DNA of 64,000 nt from Citrus sinensis (lineage: Eukaryota; Streptophyta; Magnoliopsida; Sapindales; Rutaceae): positions 22,363,501 to 22,427,500 of the forward strand of contig NC_068556.1 in assembly GCF_022201045.2 (NCBI RefSeq), read 5' to 3'. Under the pieces are notes generated by a model that saw only the letters and a program-made list of their open reading frames with translations, ran no database searches and had not been told where the DNA came from. The translations under genes and the position numbers were made by a program. Below, piece after piece: positions 1-13,441 of the stretch. The first letter of the stretch is position 1. Each line of letters opens with the position of its first letter.

Positions 1-442
1 CAAGCTCAACCTAGGGAACTATTAAGCGGACGGACCAAAAGGGGGAAGGTACGGTGATCTCTCATTGAGTCATAACCGTGTATGTACCCAATGCGGAGCT
101 TGTAGACCATCCCAAAAGAATGCATAAGAACTACTCGTGTGAACCCTCTTTGGGATTCTTTATTCTCTTTTTTGTTATAAGTTTAGTAAAATGTGTACTT
201 GACAAGAAGTAGAACACACTGTAATTGAAGGTCACCGCTGCGGGCCGTCGACATTTTTATTTTTAATATCTCAGGGTAAGGATACGAGAAAAAGGGATTT
301 GTTAGAAATCTGATGAGAGTAAATTTAATGTTGTGTCGTTTCGACAAATCGAAACTCGAAAGCATAATTAAGGCACGGGTCATCGTCGATATTGTCTTAA
401 GGGTAGTGTCGTAATTTCAGCATAACTACATATGTTTAGAGT
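1..442. other. Intergenic DNA upstream of AP5M
   Basis: I see no convincing gene here. The segment is moderately AT-rich, with no long coding frame that matches a family I know. The last part probably holds the promoter of the AP-5 mu gene downstream. Positions 1-180 could be the flank of a neighbouring gene outside the window. Confidence 0.4.
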
Positions 443-449
443 TTATAAG
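443..449 (+). promoter_or_regulatory. Putative TATA box of the AP-5 mu gene
   Basis: TTATAAG lies about 195 bases before the start codon at 643. A start of transcription about 30 bases downstream would give a 5' leader of roughly 165 bases. This is inferred from position and motif only. Confidence 0.35.
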
Positions 450-642
450 CAGGAGTTACGCCCTCTTATTTCATTTTCAACCAGCGCGAGAAACGCAGCG
501 TTTTCCAACGGGAGGAGAGAATCGACATCTACCGAAACAGTAACACCGCCAATCTCAATCGCCAGTAAAATCTGTAGGCATCTTCATTTCATTTCTCTTG
601 TGCACTGTTAATTGACAAGCAAGAGACGCGCAAAGCAAAGCC

Positions 643-3600
643 ATGCCTGGTGGATGCAGCATCAGAGCTCTATGGATCCTCAACAATTTCGACGCCGTCG
701 TTTTCTCCCGGTACATTATTCTTAATCTTTTATTGCTCTACCTAATTACGCCGTCGTTTCTTTTCCTTAGCTAAGCCTAGGAACTGCTTTCAATTTAAAT
801 TACTGTGCATCCAATCCAAACATTGACCTTGCGTAAAATCATTTCGGTTGTGATTTTAAATTGAAATTTTCGTTTTTATTATATTAGGAGGTTTCCAGTA
901 GTGGAGAGGCGGTGGCGAGAAGCTTGCAAGACCGAAAATGAGAGCTGTATCGAGGATCCTATTAAGTACAATGTTTTGCCTTTAGTACCGACTGATTCGG
1001 AGTTAGCTTCTGCATTTGCTGAGAGAAAAAGAAGGTTCGGATTCACTTACTCCATTGCTTCTCAAATTAATATTCAAAATGTGTAATAGATGTGTTGAAT
1101 AATGATGCAGTTGCTGTTCTTGTTAATTTTAGAATACTTGCTAACTGCATTTCTAGATTGACCTTCCTAGTTCGAAAATATAGTATTTTTGTTCTGCATT
1201 GCTCACTTTGGGACCACAACTGGATAAATGAGTTTCTTTAGTTGCATCAGTTTCACTACAATGTGATAGATTGTCAAGCGAATGTATGCTGGTTATATCA
1301 TGTTGTCTTGGATTACTGGTTCTCTTGCAAAGATTTTTACAGTTTATTTTCTAATTGTGATTGTGGTTGTTTTTTCATGTAGCTTGTGGTAACTTTCCGT
1401 TGACATATCATGGATTATCATTAATAGTTTATCTGAATTTATGTAGGGAGGGATCTGTGCGGGGATTTGGTGTACGAGTGAGTCAGTCAACTGAAGGTTC
1501 TGATTCATGGGTTGATGATCCTATTACTCGCCATGTTATAGGCCTTTATATTGATACAGAGGAAGGAGGAGAGAATCATCTTCTATGGCCATTGATATTG
1601 CATGTAAAAGGCCCTTATTGCATCCTTGTGTTGCCTCAAGTTGAACCGAGGCATTTAAAAGCATATGCAAGATTATGTAAAAAATCTGATTGTGGAAATG
1701 CTGTAGGAGTGGATGACAGTTTATCTTCCCTCCTGCTTGATCTTCCGTCCATCACAGGGTATGGTAAGTTACTTGCATTGTTTTTTTAAAAAGAATAGCA
1801 TGAGAAGGTCACTGCCCAAAGTCACCAACTTTGAATCGGCTAACATCAGAACTTTTAGCATTCCCAAATGAATTTTTTGTAAAGCTTGATTAAATAATAA
1901 GTGTCTCTCCTGCTCTTTCCTTGGTTATTTGTTTTAAGGTAATGATATGTATTTGTACATTTATAAACATGCTTGACTGGATTTCTTGTTTTAATCTCAA
2001 TAATGATGAAATGCGATCATTATCTCTCCCTTTTGCTTCCTTGACTTAGTTTGTTTGTTCCTCCCAAACAAGGAAAATGGAGCTGGCCTTGTACAAACTT
2101 GGCTTTTACCCTCTCAAATGATTTAGTTAGTACACATGGTTAACTTAGAGCTTTCCCATTTTCCATCGTAGGGCATTCATGGTAGCACATGCTATTGGTG
2201 ATATAATTACTGGTGATGTGGTGGAACCTGAAGTGGTGGTAAGTGCATCACCATCAGTTGGAGGGTTGTTGGATTCACTGACTGGCAGTATTGGAATATC
2301 GGGCATCTCATCAAGAGCAAAGCCTGTTGCTGCTCCTGTTGCTTCTACTGCACCTTCTGGTGCTGCTGCAGTGGGAACGGTTGCATCAGATGCTCCGAAA
2401 CTTGGTTCTAGGCCTTTAGAGAAGGATGCACTTCGAAGTTTCATAAGCAGCGCAATGCCCTTTGGTTGGTACCTTTTATTATGGTATTTCTCATCTCAGA
2501 TTTCTTTATCTTCAATTTTTTGCTTGTGGATCAATATGTGTTTCCCTAATATAGAGATTTTTGACATTTTTTGTATAGGTACACCTGTGGACCTGAGCTA
2601 TTCCAATATCTTTGCTATCAAGGTTAATGGCTTTCCATCATCAGAACTGCCACCCCAAGACCTTAAGCAACCAGCTTGGAAACCATATCTGTACAAAGGA
2701 AAGCAAAGATTGCTATTCACAATTCATGAGACAGTTCATGCTGCAATGTATGACAGGGATGAGATTCCTGATAGTTTATCAGTCTCGGGTCAAATAAACT
2801 GCCGAGCAGAACTGGAAGGTATGCCCGATGTGTCATTTCCCTTGACAGGGTTGAACAGTGCTCATGTAGAGGTTTTATCATTTCATCCTTCTGCACAAGT
2901 TCCTGAGCAAGGTGTGGATAAGCAGGCTGTGATGTTTTCACCACCATTAGGTAATTTCGTTTTAATGCGTTATCAGGCAATCTGTGGCCTTGGACCACCT
3001 GTGAAAGGATTTTACCAATTGTCAATGGTCTCTGAAGATGAAGGTGCATTTTTATTTAAGTTGTGTCTGATGGAAAGCTACAAGGCTCCTCTGACAATGG
3101 AGTTCTGTAATGTGACAATGCTGTTTCCAAGAAGAAGAGTTGTTTCTTTTGATGGGTTACCATCAATTGGAACAGTTTCAAATAATGAGCACTCAGTTGA
3201 ATGGAAAATTATGACAAGTGGACGAGCATTGACAGGGAGAAGCCTTGAGGCGACTTTCCCTGGAACAGTTAAATTTGCACCATGGCAAACCCAAAGATCG
3301 TCATCTGGGGGAACTGTGGATGAAGATAGTGATATTGAGACTGATAATACAAATAATGTGGTAAATATAGAGGAATTTTTAATGGAGAAAATGAATATGG
3401 ATCTCCCTCCTGTTGATCTAGAGGAGCCATTTTGCTGGCAAGCATACAATTACGCAAAAGTATGTGCTGTTCTATTTTCACAGTAGTTGGTTAATTGATT
3501 CTAAAACTTTTCAAACTCATTTCTCATGAATTACAGAATTTATTCTTTTCCATATATGACATTACTTGTCTAAATGAGATCACTATTTGCAAATTATATA

Positions 3601-5506
3601 GCACTTATTTGTTTAACAAATAGAAACCGAAGGAACTTTGGAATAGATATTTTAGGACCCACTGTCAACTTGATTTTTGCCAACATCAAATGCAAGTACT
3701 TAACTATCCTGGGAAATATTAGTTTTGGGTTTTCCCTCTAATTTTTCCAAAGTAGGAACTGTTGTATCTTTTCTTCTAAAAGGAAAGTAGGTCTCATTGG
3801 CTTTTTACAGTTCTTAATATTCTTACACATAATCTTGTGAAATCAATAAATCATCATTTTTCTCTGTTACCAATGACCGGCTGGAGGACTACTCTGTGTG
3901 AAGTTGTTTGTTTGAGATCTGATCAAGGCTATCGTATTTGATCCTAAATTTTGGCTTAAAAGGTTATGCCTTTGATTATCAACATTCTCGTTAATTTTTT
4001 TATGGTAGTTAAGGGACACCTTTGTTCCTTTCAAATAAACAAGAGCGAAACTTTTTGTGAGATCAATTTGAAAAATGATTCAATTAAAGTTTTATTTTGT
4101 TGTTTGGATGCTATGAATCTGTGTTTTACAATTAGTGTAATGTGTTTTTCAGATACGCTTAACAATTTCCTTTTGCTAAGACTTTTAGTTTTTGACTCTC
4201 TATTACAGGTTTCTTTCAAGATTATTGGTGCTTCAATATCGGGAATGTCCATTGACCCTAAATCTGTAAGTTTTTTAACTTATCTATCATGTTGAAGTTA
4301 AATGGCTATTGCATAATGTGATACGTACGTGGGACACTTTTGAGTATAGTGAGGGAGTTCTTGTGTGTGCATTTTATTCATTCAAAGTCCTCTCCAAAAG
4401 CTGCTCTACGGATGTAGTGTAGGTTATAATCTGATTTTTCTATGTGAAAGTTACTCAAAGCTTTAACAAAATTTTTCAAGAACCAGTTTATCTGTTTAGT
4501 ACTCCAATCATTTTGAATATGTAACCAGAGACGCGGAAAACAAGAACAAAACAAGAAAAAGATATTTCTTCCAACTCTTGCAAAATACATTCTCTTTCTG
4601 AATTCTCAAGTGAAGTAGTAGTCATTCCAGCATATCTTATCCACTACGTCCTTTGTCATTTGCCTTTATAAAGATTTCATAATTGATTAAACGATTGTCT
4701 TTGATGACGGTTTCTGTTCTTACATGGTAGCAGTTTTTGATCGATCCATGCTAATTCCCTTAACTACATTTGCATCTTTATCTCTGTATTCAATTTAAAA
4801 ACCTTCTACATTGAGAAATTTCCATAACTTTCACATCCATGTTTCCTTGTCAATTTATGCTATCAACAGGCATGATATGGTAAGCTTTAAGAAGCCTAGC
4901 CTTATTGCTATGTCAATTAGTAGTGGTGCTTAAGTTGTTTGTGCCATTTGCAGGTAAGCATCTATCCAGCTGTAAAAGCACCTGTGGAATTCTCAGCTCA
5001 GGTAGGGAAGTCACTGGAAAACATTCATTATTTTTGGTTGAATTTCATTTTCTACTTTTTGGTTTTCTAGAACAGAAAAAACCATTGCACTAGTATGCGA
5101 AAATTGGCAATGATCACCAGCAGAACTAATTATTGATTAAATTTCTCTGTGACTGGTTCATCATGATATCTGTCATCATGAAATATTTTCATTATTTTAG
5201 CAGTTGGATGCATATTTTTGTCTTTGTTGCCACTGCCCTTTGATGTATGGAAAACTTGTCTGTACTAGTAATGGCAATGAAATATTTGCTGAAGTTAGCA
5301 AGTGGATGAACTTCTTTTGATCCCTTACAATCTTGATGAAATCTGCCATAAACTGGTGCTTTATTTGGGAGTTTTTTCCCCCAGTTTTGAATGTACTAAT
5401 TGATATGATCTGACATATTTTCTATGGGATACAGGTTACTTCTGGTGATTATATTTTGTGGAATACATTAGGAAAATGCCCGTCTGTTGCCACAGCAAAA
5501 ACATAG
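643..5506 (+). CDS. AP5M: AP-5 complex subunit mu (AP5M), 8 exons
   Basis: Predicted medium (mu) subunit of the AP-5 adaptor complex, which acts in late endosome/lysosome sorting. Exons by splice sites and frame: 643-710, 888-1034, 1447-1758, 2172-2464, 2579-3459, 4209-4265, 4954-5001, 5435-5506. They sum to 1878 bases, giving 625 residues, close to the plant family length (about 610-630). The N-terminus reads MPGGCSIRALWILNNFDAVV, the usual longin-like start of plant AP5M. The large fifth exon carries the mu homology domain (PWKPYLYKGKQR-like and EEPFCWQAY stretches). The C-terminus reads GDYILWNTLGKCPSVATAKT then TAG. The start is the first ATG after the probable TATA box. Intron 2 has a weak donor (AG/gttcgg), but the frame and homology support it. 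Function is by family recognition from memory. Confidence 0.93.
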
Positions 5507-6309
5507 GAGGATTGATGGCAAGTTGGCAACTTGGAAAACACACTGTGATTATAAAAGAAGAATCCTTTCTGTTGTTTCTCTTGGCCATTCAACTATTGAT
5601 GAACCATTGCGTAGAAACATTATGTATGCTGCTGGCAGGTGATTATGCTGACATATGTTTGGCGTCAATTTTGGCCCAGGAAATGGAGGCTTCCCGGGAA
5701 CTGAAGGTTTCTTTGATCGTTGTTGTTATAGATCTGGTTTTAAGTCGACAATGATTTGTAATGGTATTGTTCAGTCATTGCTATTGTCGAGGAAGGACGT
5801 GTCAGCTAAGACAGTATATAGCTAAGAACCTCATAACTTTGATTGCGCCGTTTTGGACAGCTTTGCCTACGTGGAAGTATAATGGATGCCTTGGTGTATC
5901 CAGAATAAATCTATCACTACCATGGAAAGGAGGATGCCCGTTTAAGGAAGAAGTAGTTGAATATAATGACCTGGATTTAAACCTTAAAATTTGAGAATTA
6001 CCGATTGTCATTGTTCCGCGATTGGATTTGAGTTTAGTTAGCTGACATCTCTAAGTATATTTTCAACTCAGTGTGGACACATGCTTTGTACTGCATGCAC
6101 TGCCATTTGTCTGTCTACATAAAAATTCATGCATTTATTACAACTGTCCCTCACCCCATAAGTTATGGAGGACGGCTAAAGGCTTCTTCCTACATGTCCC
6201 TGCTCATCTTCAACTCCACAGCACTCAAGCTTCCAGAGAGAAATAACGGATGCGTTGATGAACGGGAAAGATCATAAGGAGCCCAAGGATGAGCAAAGCA
6301 CAAGGCTTT
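5507..6309 (+). other. 3' flank of AP5M
   Basis: This is downstream of the AP5M stop codon and holds the 3' UTR and a short spacer before the LINE relic. Open frames here (5458-5754, 5761-5994) do not resemble known proteins. The first overlaps the last AP5M exon in another frame. Confidence 0.4.
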
Positions 6310-6674
6310 CTAGCTTCTGATCTCAACCAAGGCTTCCCCTCTCTCTCTCCAGTGAGAGTGAACTAATAGGACCCGGATGCAAATTCCTATATATCCCTTC
6401 GATATTATCACCTTCCAATCCATGTTGATTCCATCTATGATTAACTGGCTTAATGTTCCAAGCCAACACGAGCAAAAATAGTGGCAATAACCCCAAATCA
6501 TAAATCCTTTTCTTTTATTGCACTTCCATCCACTCTTCAACTCTGTGTGTACCCACCTTTTCGCCGCCAAAACTTTTTCCTCCAAATCAACTTCCCATAA
6601 CTTTGCGATCTCATCAACAACAACGAGGTCTGAGTCTTAAGTAAATGACCATCCTCACATTTGGTTGAAAAATG

Positions 6675-7082
6675 TCAGCAAGATAGATTCTTTGCATAAT
6701 TTAGAGGCTGATCAAGGCCTTGTCTAATGGATCTTGATATTTTGCCGTGTACCCTTTTGGAGTCAAAGCCATAAATCTTGAAATTAAGATAAGGGAAGGT
6801 GGATTTGATGCTGGAAATTAGCTCAGGCTCGAAACGAGCTAAGAGGAAATGAAATGAGAGGCTTTGAGGGCAAGTTGAGTGCTGCAGTATTAAGAATATT
6901 GCTGCTATTGTGCCTCGGAGGTAATTGGCATCAAGGGTCAGGGCAATGTGGAAGCTTTGAGGACCCTCCGTTTGCCAAATAATTTTCCAAATCTGACCCT
7001 CATCTCTATGCTTGGCTATAGATATAACATTATAAGCACACTTCATCGTGAAGACCCAGTTATTAGACTCAGTCCAAAACAC
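6675..7082 (-). pseudogene. LINE 3' zf-RVT tail fragment
   Basis: An open stretch on the minus strand starts with WTESNNWVFTMKCAYNVI and continues to WKIIWQTEGPQSFHIAL. This fits the second half of the zf-RVT domain found after plant LINE reverse transcriptases. The remainder of the ORF is not recognisable. No clear RNase H domain follows, so the element was either without one or has lost it. Confidence 0.6.
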
Positions 7083-7370
7083 TTGATCTTCTCCTTTAAC
7101 ATCACCGGGAGGCTACAAAGAAGCAATCCTCAGAATTATATTATTAGAAAGCAATTTGGCGAAAATATCCCACTACCAATTCCCATTTCCATATACAAAT
7201 TCAAATGCCACCTTATTCATAATGGTCTCAGGTACTAGAGTGAGGGCACAGGATATTAAAGGCCAAGTTTTAGTTGCCCAGATATCCCACTAGAATCTAA
7301 CTGTTCTGCCATCTCTTACATTCCATCGGGTGCCCGTCAAAATTTCCTACCAAACGAAACCAATAGACTT

Positions 7371-10060
7371 TTACAAGTGAGACCCGTAACTCATTGGCAG
7401 GGCATGGGGACGATTTACATTATCAATGCCATATTCAGTAAGCAACACTTGAGACCATAGAATAATTGGCGACACAATAAGGTTCCATCCCACCTTCATA
7501 AGCGAGGCTCTGTTCATCAAATCCAAGTTTTTGAAGCCTAAACCACCACCGCTTTTAGGTTGGCAAACCATATCCCAAATGAACAAGACTTATCTTTTGC
7601 TGAGTATTTATGCCACTCTAAAAAAACTTCTTGCATCCATGGTCTATTTTACCTTTGATACTTATAAGCAGGTTTATTGTTTGCATAGCATAGACGAGAA
7701 TAGATTGGATAACTGATTAAACAAGTGTGATTTTTCCAGCCAATGATAAATGAGATGCATTCCATCCAAAGAGCCGCTTATTCACCTTATCAATAATGCT
7801 CTGGTAAGTTCTCTTAATAACCCGAGAGTGAAAAAGGGGCATACTTAGAATACTCTAATCTTTTTAGTCTCATCTTGCTTAACATTCTTAGAGGAAAAAA
7901 ATTTTGAGTTTTTGCCTTATTTACCCGGGCTCCTGAACCGCTACAGTAGGTACCAAGGACAGAGCAGAGAATGGTAGCTTGCTCACACAAGGCCTCAGCT
8001 AATAAAAGAATGTCATCAGCAAAGAAAAGATAGGTAAGAAAAATGCAATGTTGGGACAGTCGTATTGGTTTCCACCTTCCCATGTTCACAGTGTGACAAA
8101 TGCCGTGGCCAAGTCTCTCAATGAAAAGAACAAAAATATAAGCCGATATTGGATCCCCCTGTCTTATTCCCTTTGACGGCCTAAATTCATTTATGAGCTC
8201 GCCATTCCGAAGTAAATTCATTTGAATAGTGGTAACGCATTCCATAATGATTTGTACAAAATCAGTGGGAATTCCTGCTTCCAAGAGAGTCTCATGAATA
8301 AAACTCCTACTCAGTCTGTCATAAGACTTTTTCAAGTCCATTTTAATCGCCATTTGACCTTTCGTCCCCTTATTATTTCTCATCGAAGGCATAACTTCCT
8401 GCGCAACAACTATGTTTTTAATAATATGTCTGCCGGGAAAAAAACTTGTTCGCTGTGGGCCAATTAAGTGGGGGAGAATAGTTTGTAAGTCTATTCCCAA
8501 TCATCTTTGTCACTGTCTTGTACACAACATTGCACAAGCTTATGTGGTGATATATTGTCAAGCTCAGAAGATTATCACTCTTTAGGACTAGAACAAATAG
8601 GCTTCTATTGATCTTAACATGAAGGGTGCCATTACGAAAAACCTCTTTCACAAAGTGGCAAATAGATGGGCCTACAACACTCCACTGAGATTGATAAAAA
8701 ATAGCATTAAGGCCGTCAACCCTTGGAGCTTTTAAAGGCTTCATACTGAAAACAACGTTTTTAATCTCCATATCATTGACAAGGCCATTAACAAGGGACA
8801 GACTAGCACCATCCAGCACAGGGAAAAAAAAATTGGAAAGGTACGGTTGGAGATTGTTGTTCTCCTCAGTATAAAGGGCAGAAAAGCAACCAACTGCATA
8901 CTGCTTAATATACTTAGTATCATTCAACCACTGACCAGAGTCATTAGTTATAGCATCAATCCGATTCCACCGTCTTCTGGTTTTCTGGTGAAAAAACATT
9001 GTATTTCTTCCCCATGCATTATCCAATCCTTCCCAGAGTTCTGATACTAAAGTATTTCTTCCTAAGAAAGGACTTCCTCTAGTTCCCTTTTCAATTTCAA
9101 TTCAAGGCCAATAAGGCCTTTAGTAGTATATCTTTCAAACACTTTTTGAATGCCTCCAATTGGAGCTAGGAGTCTACGCTTTCGGTGGTAAATATTACCA
9201 AACAAATTCTGATTCTAATGGGACATATTTTGGGTAAAATTCTGAGCCGCTTAGAGATAAAAGGCTTCCAAGTTCCAGTTTGACATAGCAAAGTTGCCAA
9301 AATCTTTATTTGTGATCTATGCTGCCAAAAACCTAAACGGCATATGGCCTTTCTTCCTCTTATCACTTTTCTGAAATCGAACAAGAATAGGTCTGTGATC
9401 AAAATCAATTCTCAGAAGATGAAGAACCAAACTATCAACAAAGTTATACAACTACTCCTCGTGGCAAACTGCTCTATCCAACTTTTTAAACAAAGACCCG
9501 CGAGATCAAGTGAATTTAGGACCTCGAAACTGGAGGTCATACATCTTGATAAAATGGAACTAATTATTAAAAAGCTCAAAAACACCATTGTTGTGCGAAG
9601 ACCTCCCTTGTTTCTCAGAGGCATAGAGAATGGAGTTGAAATCACCACTAACAAGCCACAGACCTTGTATAGAACTTACAATCCTTCCAAGATTCTCCTA
9701 AAGATGTTTACTATGACTAGGAACAAGGCCAGCATAAATAGTTGTGATCCACGATACAAGTCCCTGGTTCTTTGTAATTTTAAAGTGAATACATTGTTTA
9801 TGGTTTAAAACAATATCTACCTCAAAGAAACCCTTCCACAAAAGCCAAATGCCTCTAGAAAACCCATTAACTTCTACTCGATAAGACTTATCAAAGCCAT
9901 TCTTCTGAATGAAGTCATCCGCTTTGATGCCACTAATTTGAGACTCCAGAATAACAACCAGAGTCGGCTTATAATTATTGGTCAAAGATTTAAATGATCG
10001 ACGAAAATTCTGTAAAGCAGCTCTCTGAACATTCCAAAACATGATAGAGACAGCCATAAA
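7371..10060 (-). pseudogene. LINE ORF2 relic: endonuclease, reverse transcriptase, zf-RVT
   Basis: Endonuclease pieces start near 10060 (SIMFWNVQRAALQ, the usual L1 N-terminal motif). A GDFN catalytic box is readable near 9640. The reverse transcriptase covers about 9026-7814 in two overlapping frames, with KAPRVDGLNAIFYQ, KGIRQGDPIS and the active-site FFADDILLLAEA. The zf-RVT part begins at 7586 (WDMVCQPKSGGGLGFKNLD). Several stops and frame changes separate these blocks, so no complete enzyme can be made. A further zf-RVT-like piece lies at 7082-6900. Confidence 0.85.
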
Positions 10061-10091
10061 TGATGAAAACAAATAAGAGAGATGAGTATTA

Positions 10092-10517
10092 CTAAATAAG
10101 CAAAGAGGCTTCATGAATCACGTCTATAGCATTTTCATCATCTAACGAAATATCCTTCTCAAATGATTCCATTACATTTTTGCTTTCACCCATGTACTCG
10201 CTGTTGTCGTCATCATCATCCATGTTCATTGTTTTACCCAAAATTGCATGGTTACGAGGATCCTCTTGCGGCTGGGCCTTATGACTGTCAAAATTTGAAG
10301 TAGAAATATCCTTAAGTGAAACAGAATTGATATTGGTGGTAGGCTTAGTGATTGTAGTTAGAGCTGGGTCAAAGGAGACAGCAGAGTGGAATAAAGGGTT
10401 TAAGGTAATGGCAACAATTTTTGGGTTAGGATTGTGTGCAAAGTGTGCATGGTTCTGGTGGAGGGGTACGTAATTTTTGCATGGGTGTGGGCTTGGGATT
10501 TTTAGTGATGGGGTCAT
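10092..10517 (-). pseudogene. LINE ORF1 C-terminal low-complexity region
   Basis: This 141-codon stretch is rich in Pro, His, Asn and Asp, with a run of five aspartates. It sits between the zinc knuckle and the endonuclease, where plant LINE ORF1 proteins carry a disordered tail. No enzyme motif is visible. It is assigned by position only. Confidence 0.5.
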
Positions 10518-10959
10518 TTTTTGGTTTTACAATATTATTCAACTTACTTGTCACAAGTTCTGAATTTTGGTTCTCGTTGTGGCTCGTCTTGATAGCAGCT
10601 TGTTTCTTCTGGGACTTGGCATTTCAAAAGTTGTAATTGGCTTGAAACTGGTTGGTCAATACAGTGGTAAAAGATTTCGGATTAAAATCTTCTTCTGTCA
10701 TTACTTAATTAACAGAAGCCAAAATTCCAAAACGAGATTCCTAACCAAAATTATTCCCCTGACCACATATTGGATCCCACATAATCTCTTTTCTGTTTTG
10801 AAGCTGGTTTTTTCCTTTTCTGGTCACCACCATCCAAGGGCTGAATTTCAGAATATGATCAACATTGCCCTCAACGTCCTTTATTACTGTTTTTTCAATT
10901 TTGTTTTCTCCAGTAACAGCCTCTAACCTGTTTGTTTTTTCATCTATGATAATTCGATC

Positions 10960-11653
10960 AGGGCATTTTTCACTATTATGCTCATATTTACCATAATTGA
11001 AACAGACATTAGGTAGCCATTCATACAGTCATACTTTAAAGTTTGCCATCTAAGAGAAATTGGGACACAACTGGTTTATTTAGCACAACCTCAACAGCGA
11101 TTCGAGCAAATCTACCTCTCATAGATGATGAATTTGTATTGTAATGAATCTGAATTACCATACCGATGATCTGCCTTAACTTACGAAGCATACGTTTATA
11201 ATAGTAGTGAAAGGCCATACTAAGTAGTCGAATCCAGGCAATGATCAAATGAATTTCTTGCATGGAAGCGTCAAATTGAAAAGTCCACGGCTGTACTATA
11301 AGATAGTGTCCCATAATCGTCCACGGTCCTTGAGTTAAGGCAAACTCAACATCCCCCTCTACCTTAAAACTAAAAATGAAATAGTCATTTTCAAGATCAA
11401 TGATTGAAAACCCTAGTGTCGAACTCCAAAGGGTTTCAAGCCAATTGCAAAGAGCTTTGTACCCAATGTGTCTTCCCAACAATTTAACCACCACTGCGTG
11501 TTGCCATGGCCTGATCAACTGAGCATGAACTTTTTTAGAGAAACCAATGGATGGTATATTGTCAGTACCGCCAGTAATAATATCCTTTGATTCAAAAATT
11601 AATAAATCTTCACAACCTACCAACTCATTTTCAATTGACTTCTGTGATTCCAT
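10960..11653 (-). pseudogene. LINE ORF1 (DUF4283 gag-like plus defective CCHC knuckle)
   Basis: The 205-codon open stretch 11653-11036 has the DUF4283 pattern, including VVKLLGRHIGYKALCNWLE and GPWTIMGHYLIVQPW. The first is typical of plant LINE ORF1 RNA-binding proteins. The frame continues with YEWLPNVCFNYGKYEHNSEKC, broken from the ORF by a stop. In that zinc knuckle the second cysteine of the usual C-x2-C is a tyrosine, so it would not bind zinc normally. Coding relics extend upstream to about 11.75 kb, where an in-frame stop follows a possible ATG. Confidence 0.8.
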
Positions 11654-11780
11654 TAATTTATCTCTGAAGGATAAGTGCTCAGGATTATCCTCGTCTTCAC
11701 CCTGAGCCCTAAACTTACCCTTTTTTTGTCAGATGACACCATCGACCATAGGCAGCGAATGGTCCTTTTCACGACTCATT

Positions 11781-12845
11781 CTTTGTAGCTGTAACATTTG
11801 ATATTAGAGCTAGGCAACAAATAAGGAGCAAATCCTACTAATGAAGCAACCCTTGGCGCACATATAGGGAAATATTTAATGCATCCTTTCGGAATAAAAA
11901 AGCCAAGGAATATGCTCATACATGCTTGATTTTAAAACAATTCCAAAAGTTTTTAAAGCAACCATTATGATTGGATAGAGACAAGACTAGTATGAACACA
12001 ATCGGCAAGGATATTAACATGGTTAATATCAGAGTTATATGTTAAAGAGAGGACACTTTTTAATAAAATCTACCCTCGAGGACAGGGGTATTTTTAAGGG
12101 GGAAGAAATGTTATGATCTCCAATCTTTTTTTTTTTAATTTTAAATTGTATTTATCCTATTGATTGTGATTAATATGTACTTGGACTCAGTAAACTAGTA
12201 GTTAGTTAATTAGCTAATTATTTGCATTAGCCTATGATTGTGGCATTTATTCTTTGGTTTTAAGTTTTATATGTAAACTACTATTTAAATTAATATCAAT
12301 GTCAATAATGATCGGTTGATATATTTTATCTTGCAACTGAGTAGTTGTACTGGGAGGTATTTGGTCCCTCGAAGTATCAAAAACATGTTTATGAAGGTTT
12401 AGGTTCCCTAAAATTAACCTATTTATTGCTTGTAGGTTTAGGTTTCTGAGAATTAACTTATTTATTGCTCGCTCTTTTTGTTTTTGTTTTTTTTTTCCTA
12501 TTGCAAGCAATTTGTATGTGTGACAATATGGAGGTGATTCTTTCTTTAAAATGTTCCATAGGTGGCTAACATTGTTGTTTGACGAATAGTTATAGCCTAT
12601 CATTAGAGTATACCACCAGTCATCTAAGTCCAGGCAGAATAACTCATTGTAGAGGAGGATGCATAACATGGCAGGGGCATTGGTGAGTTCAAAAGGCTAC
12701 TACGTACGATTGCAAATTTGATCCACTAAAATTTTATTATATTCCTCTTTCAAATATAAGTTAGAAGTATTTATGCTCAAAACTTAAATAAGCCGTGATC
12801 TTTATTTATTTCAAATTTAAAAGTGCTACACTTAATTCCGGTACA
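11781..12845. other. Intergenic AT-rich DNA
   Basis: I see no gene. A 140-codon frame on the minus strand (12669-12247) has an internal repeat of the type INRLILGNLNL and no family resemblance. It reflects a short direct duplication near 12400-12470 (two copies of a segment like taggttt...attaactta), not a clear protein gene. Confidence 0.4.
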
Positions 12846-13441
12846 CTAACAATTTAAGTTATTTTAAAATAAAAAGTCCTTAATACCCCTAATCAATTTA
12901 AATTATTTTAAAAATTGTAAACATCCATCAAAATGAAATATTATGTATGTGTTATGACAATATTGTCTTTAATAAGTTGATTTTTTTTCTTTTGATGAGT
13001 TAATAGGCTGTGTTAATTACCGAGTTTTATAATTTTTTTATCTTTCTATATTTTCTTGGCTTAGAAACTAAAAAATGTAAACAAATTGAGGAATACATTA
13101 CTTAAACGTTTGGTAAAGCTTATTTTATGTATTATCAATGAGAGAATATAGTCTTATGTAAGAAATCAAATTAATATAGAATCCACGATGTGATAAAAAT
13201 GAAATTATCTTATTATGAAATAAAACTTTAAAAGAAAATCACATATACAAATAGCTTATGTTTATGCCAAAATTCGAAATAAAATTACAGAAATTGGATA
13301 ATTAACTTGACTTATCATGGACAATATTGTCACATTGCACCCAAAAAAAATTACTTTGATGGATGTTCATGGTTTGTAAATATAATTTAAATTGATTAAG
13401 GGTATTATGGACTTTTTATTATAAAATAACTTAAATTGTTA
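12846..13441. mobile_element. Non-autonomous inverted-repeat element 1 (long TIR)
   Basis: Long imperfect terminal inverted repeats pair 12846-12972 with about 13317-13441. The outermost paired bases are ctaacaatttaagtt. Inner pairs include aacatccatcaaa and gacaatattgtc. About 340 bases of AT-rich DNA lie between, without a reading frame. The long TIR and lack of genes suggest a Mutator-type MITE, but no target duplication could be fixed because element 2 begins at its right edge. Confidence 0.6.

Larger units (their letters stand above)
6310..11780 (-). mobile_element. Degenerate plant LINE (L1-type) retrotransposon
   Basis: A near full-length but dead non-LTR element lies on the minus strand. 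Reading from 11.78 kb downward I see, in order: an ORF1 gag-like DUF4283 domain, a zinc knuckle, a low-complexity linker, an APE-type endonuclease, a reverse transcriptase with an FADD box, and a zf-RVT domain. Stops and frameshifts break ORF2 into at least six pieces. No poly-T run (the poly-A tail in this orientation) or target duplication was found near 6.3 kb, so both ends are approximate. It sits in the same region as the 3' flank of AP5M but in the opposite direction. Assignment rests on domain order and motifs known for plant L1 elements. Confidence 0.85.

Noticed and set aside
12247..12669. 140-codon minus-strand frame
   Set aside because: Its internal repeat comes from a short DNA duplication and it has no recognisable domain.
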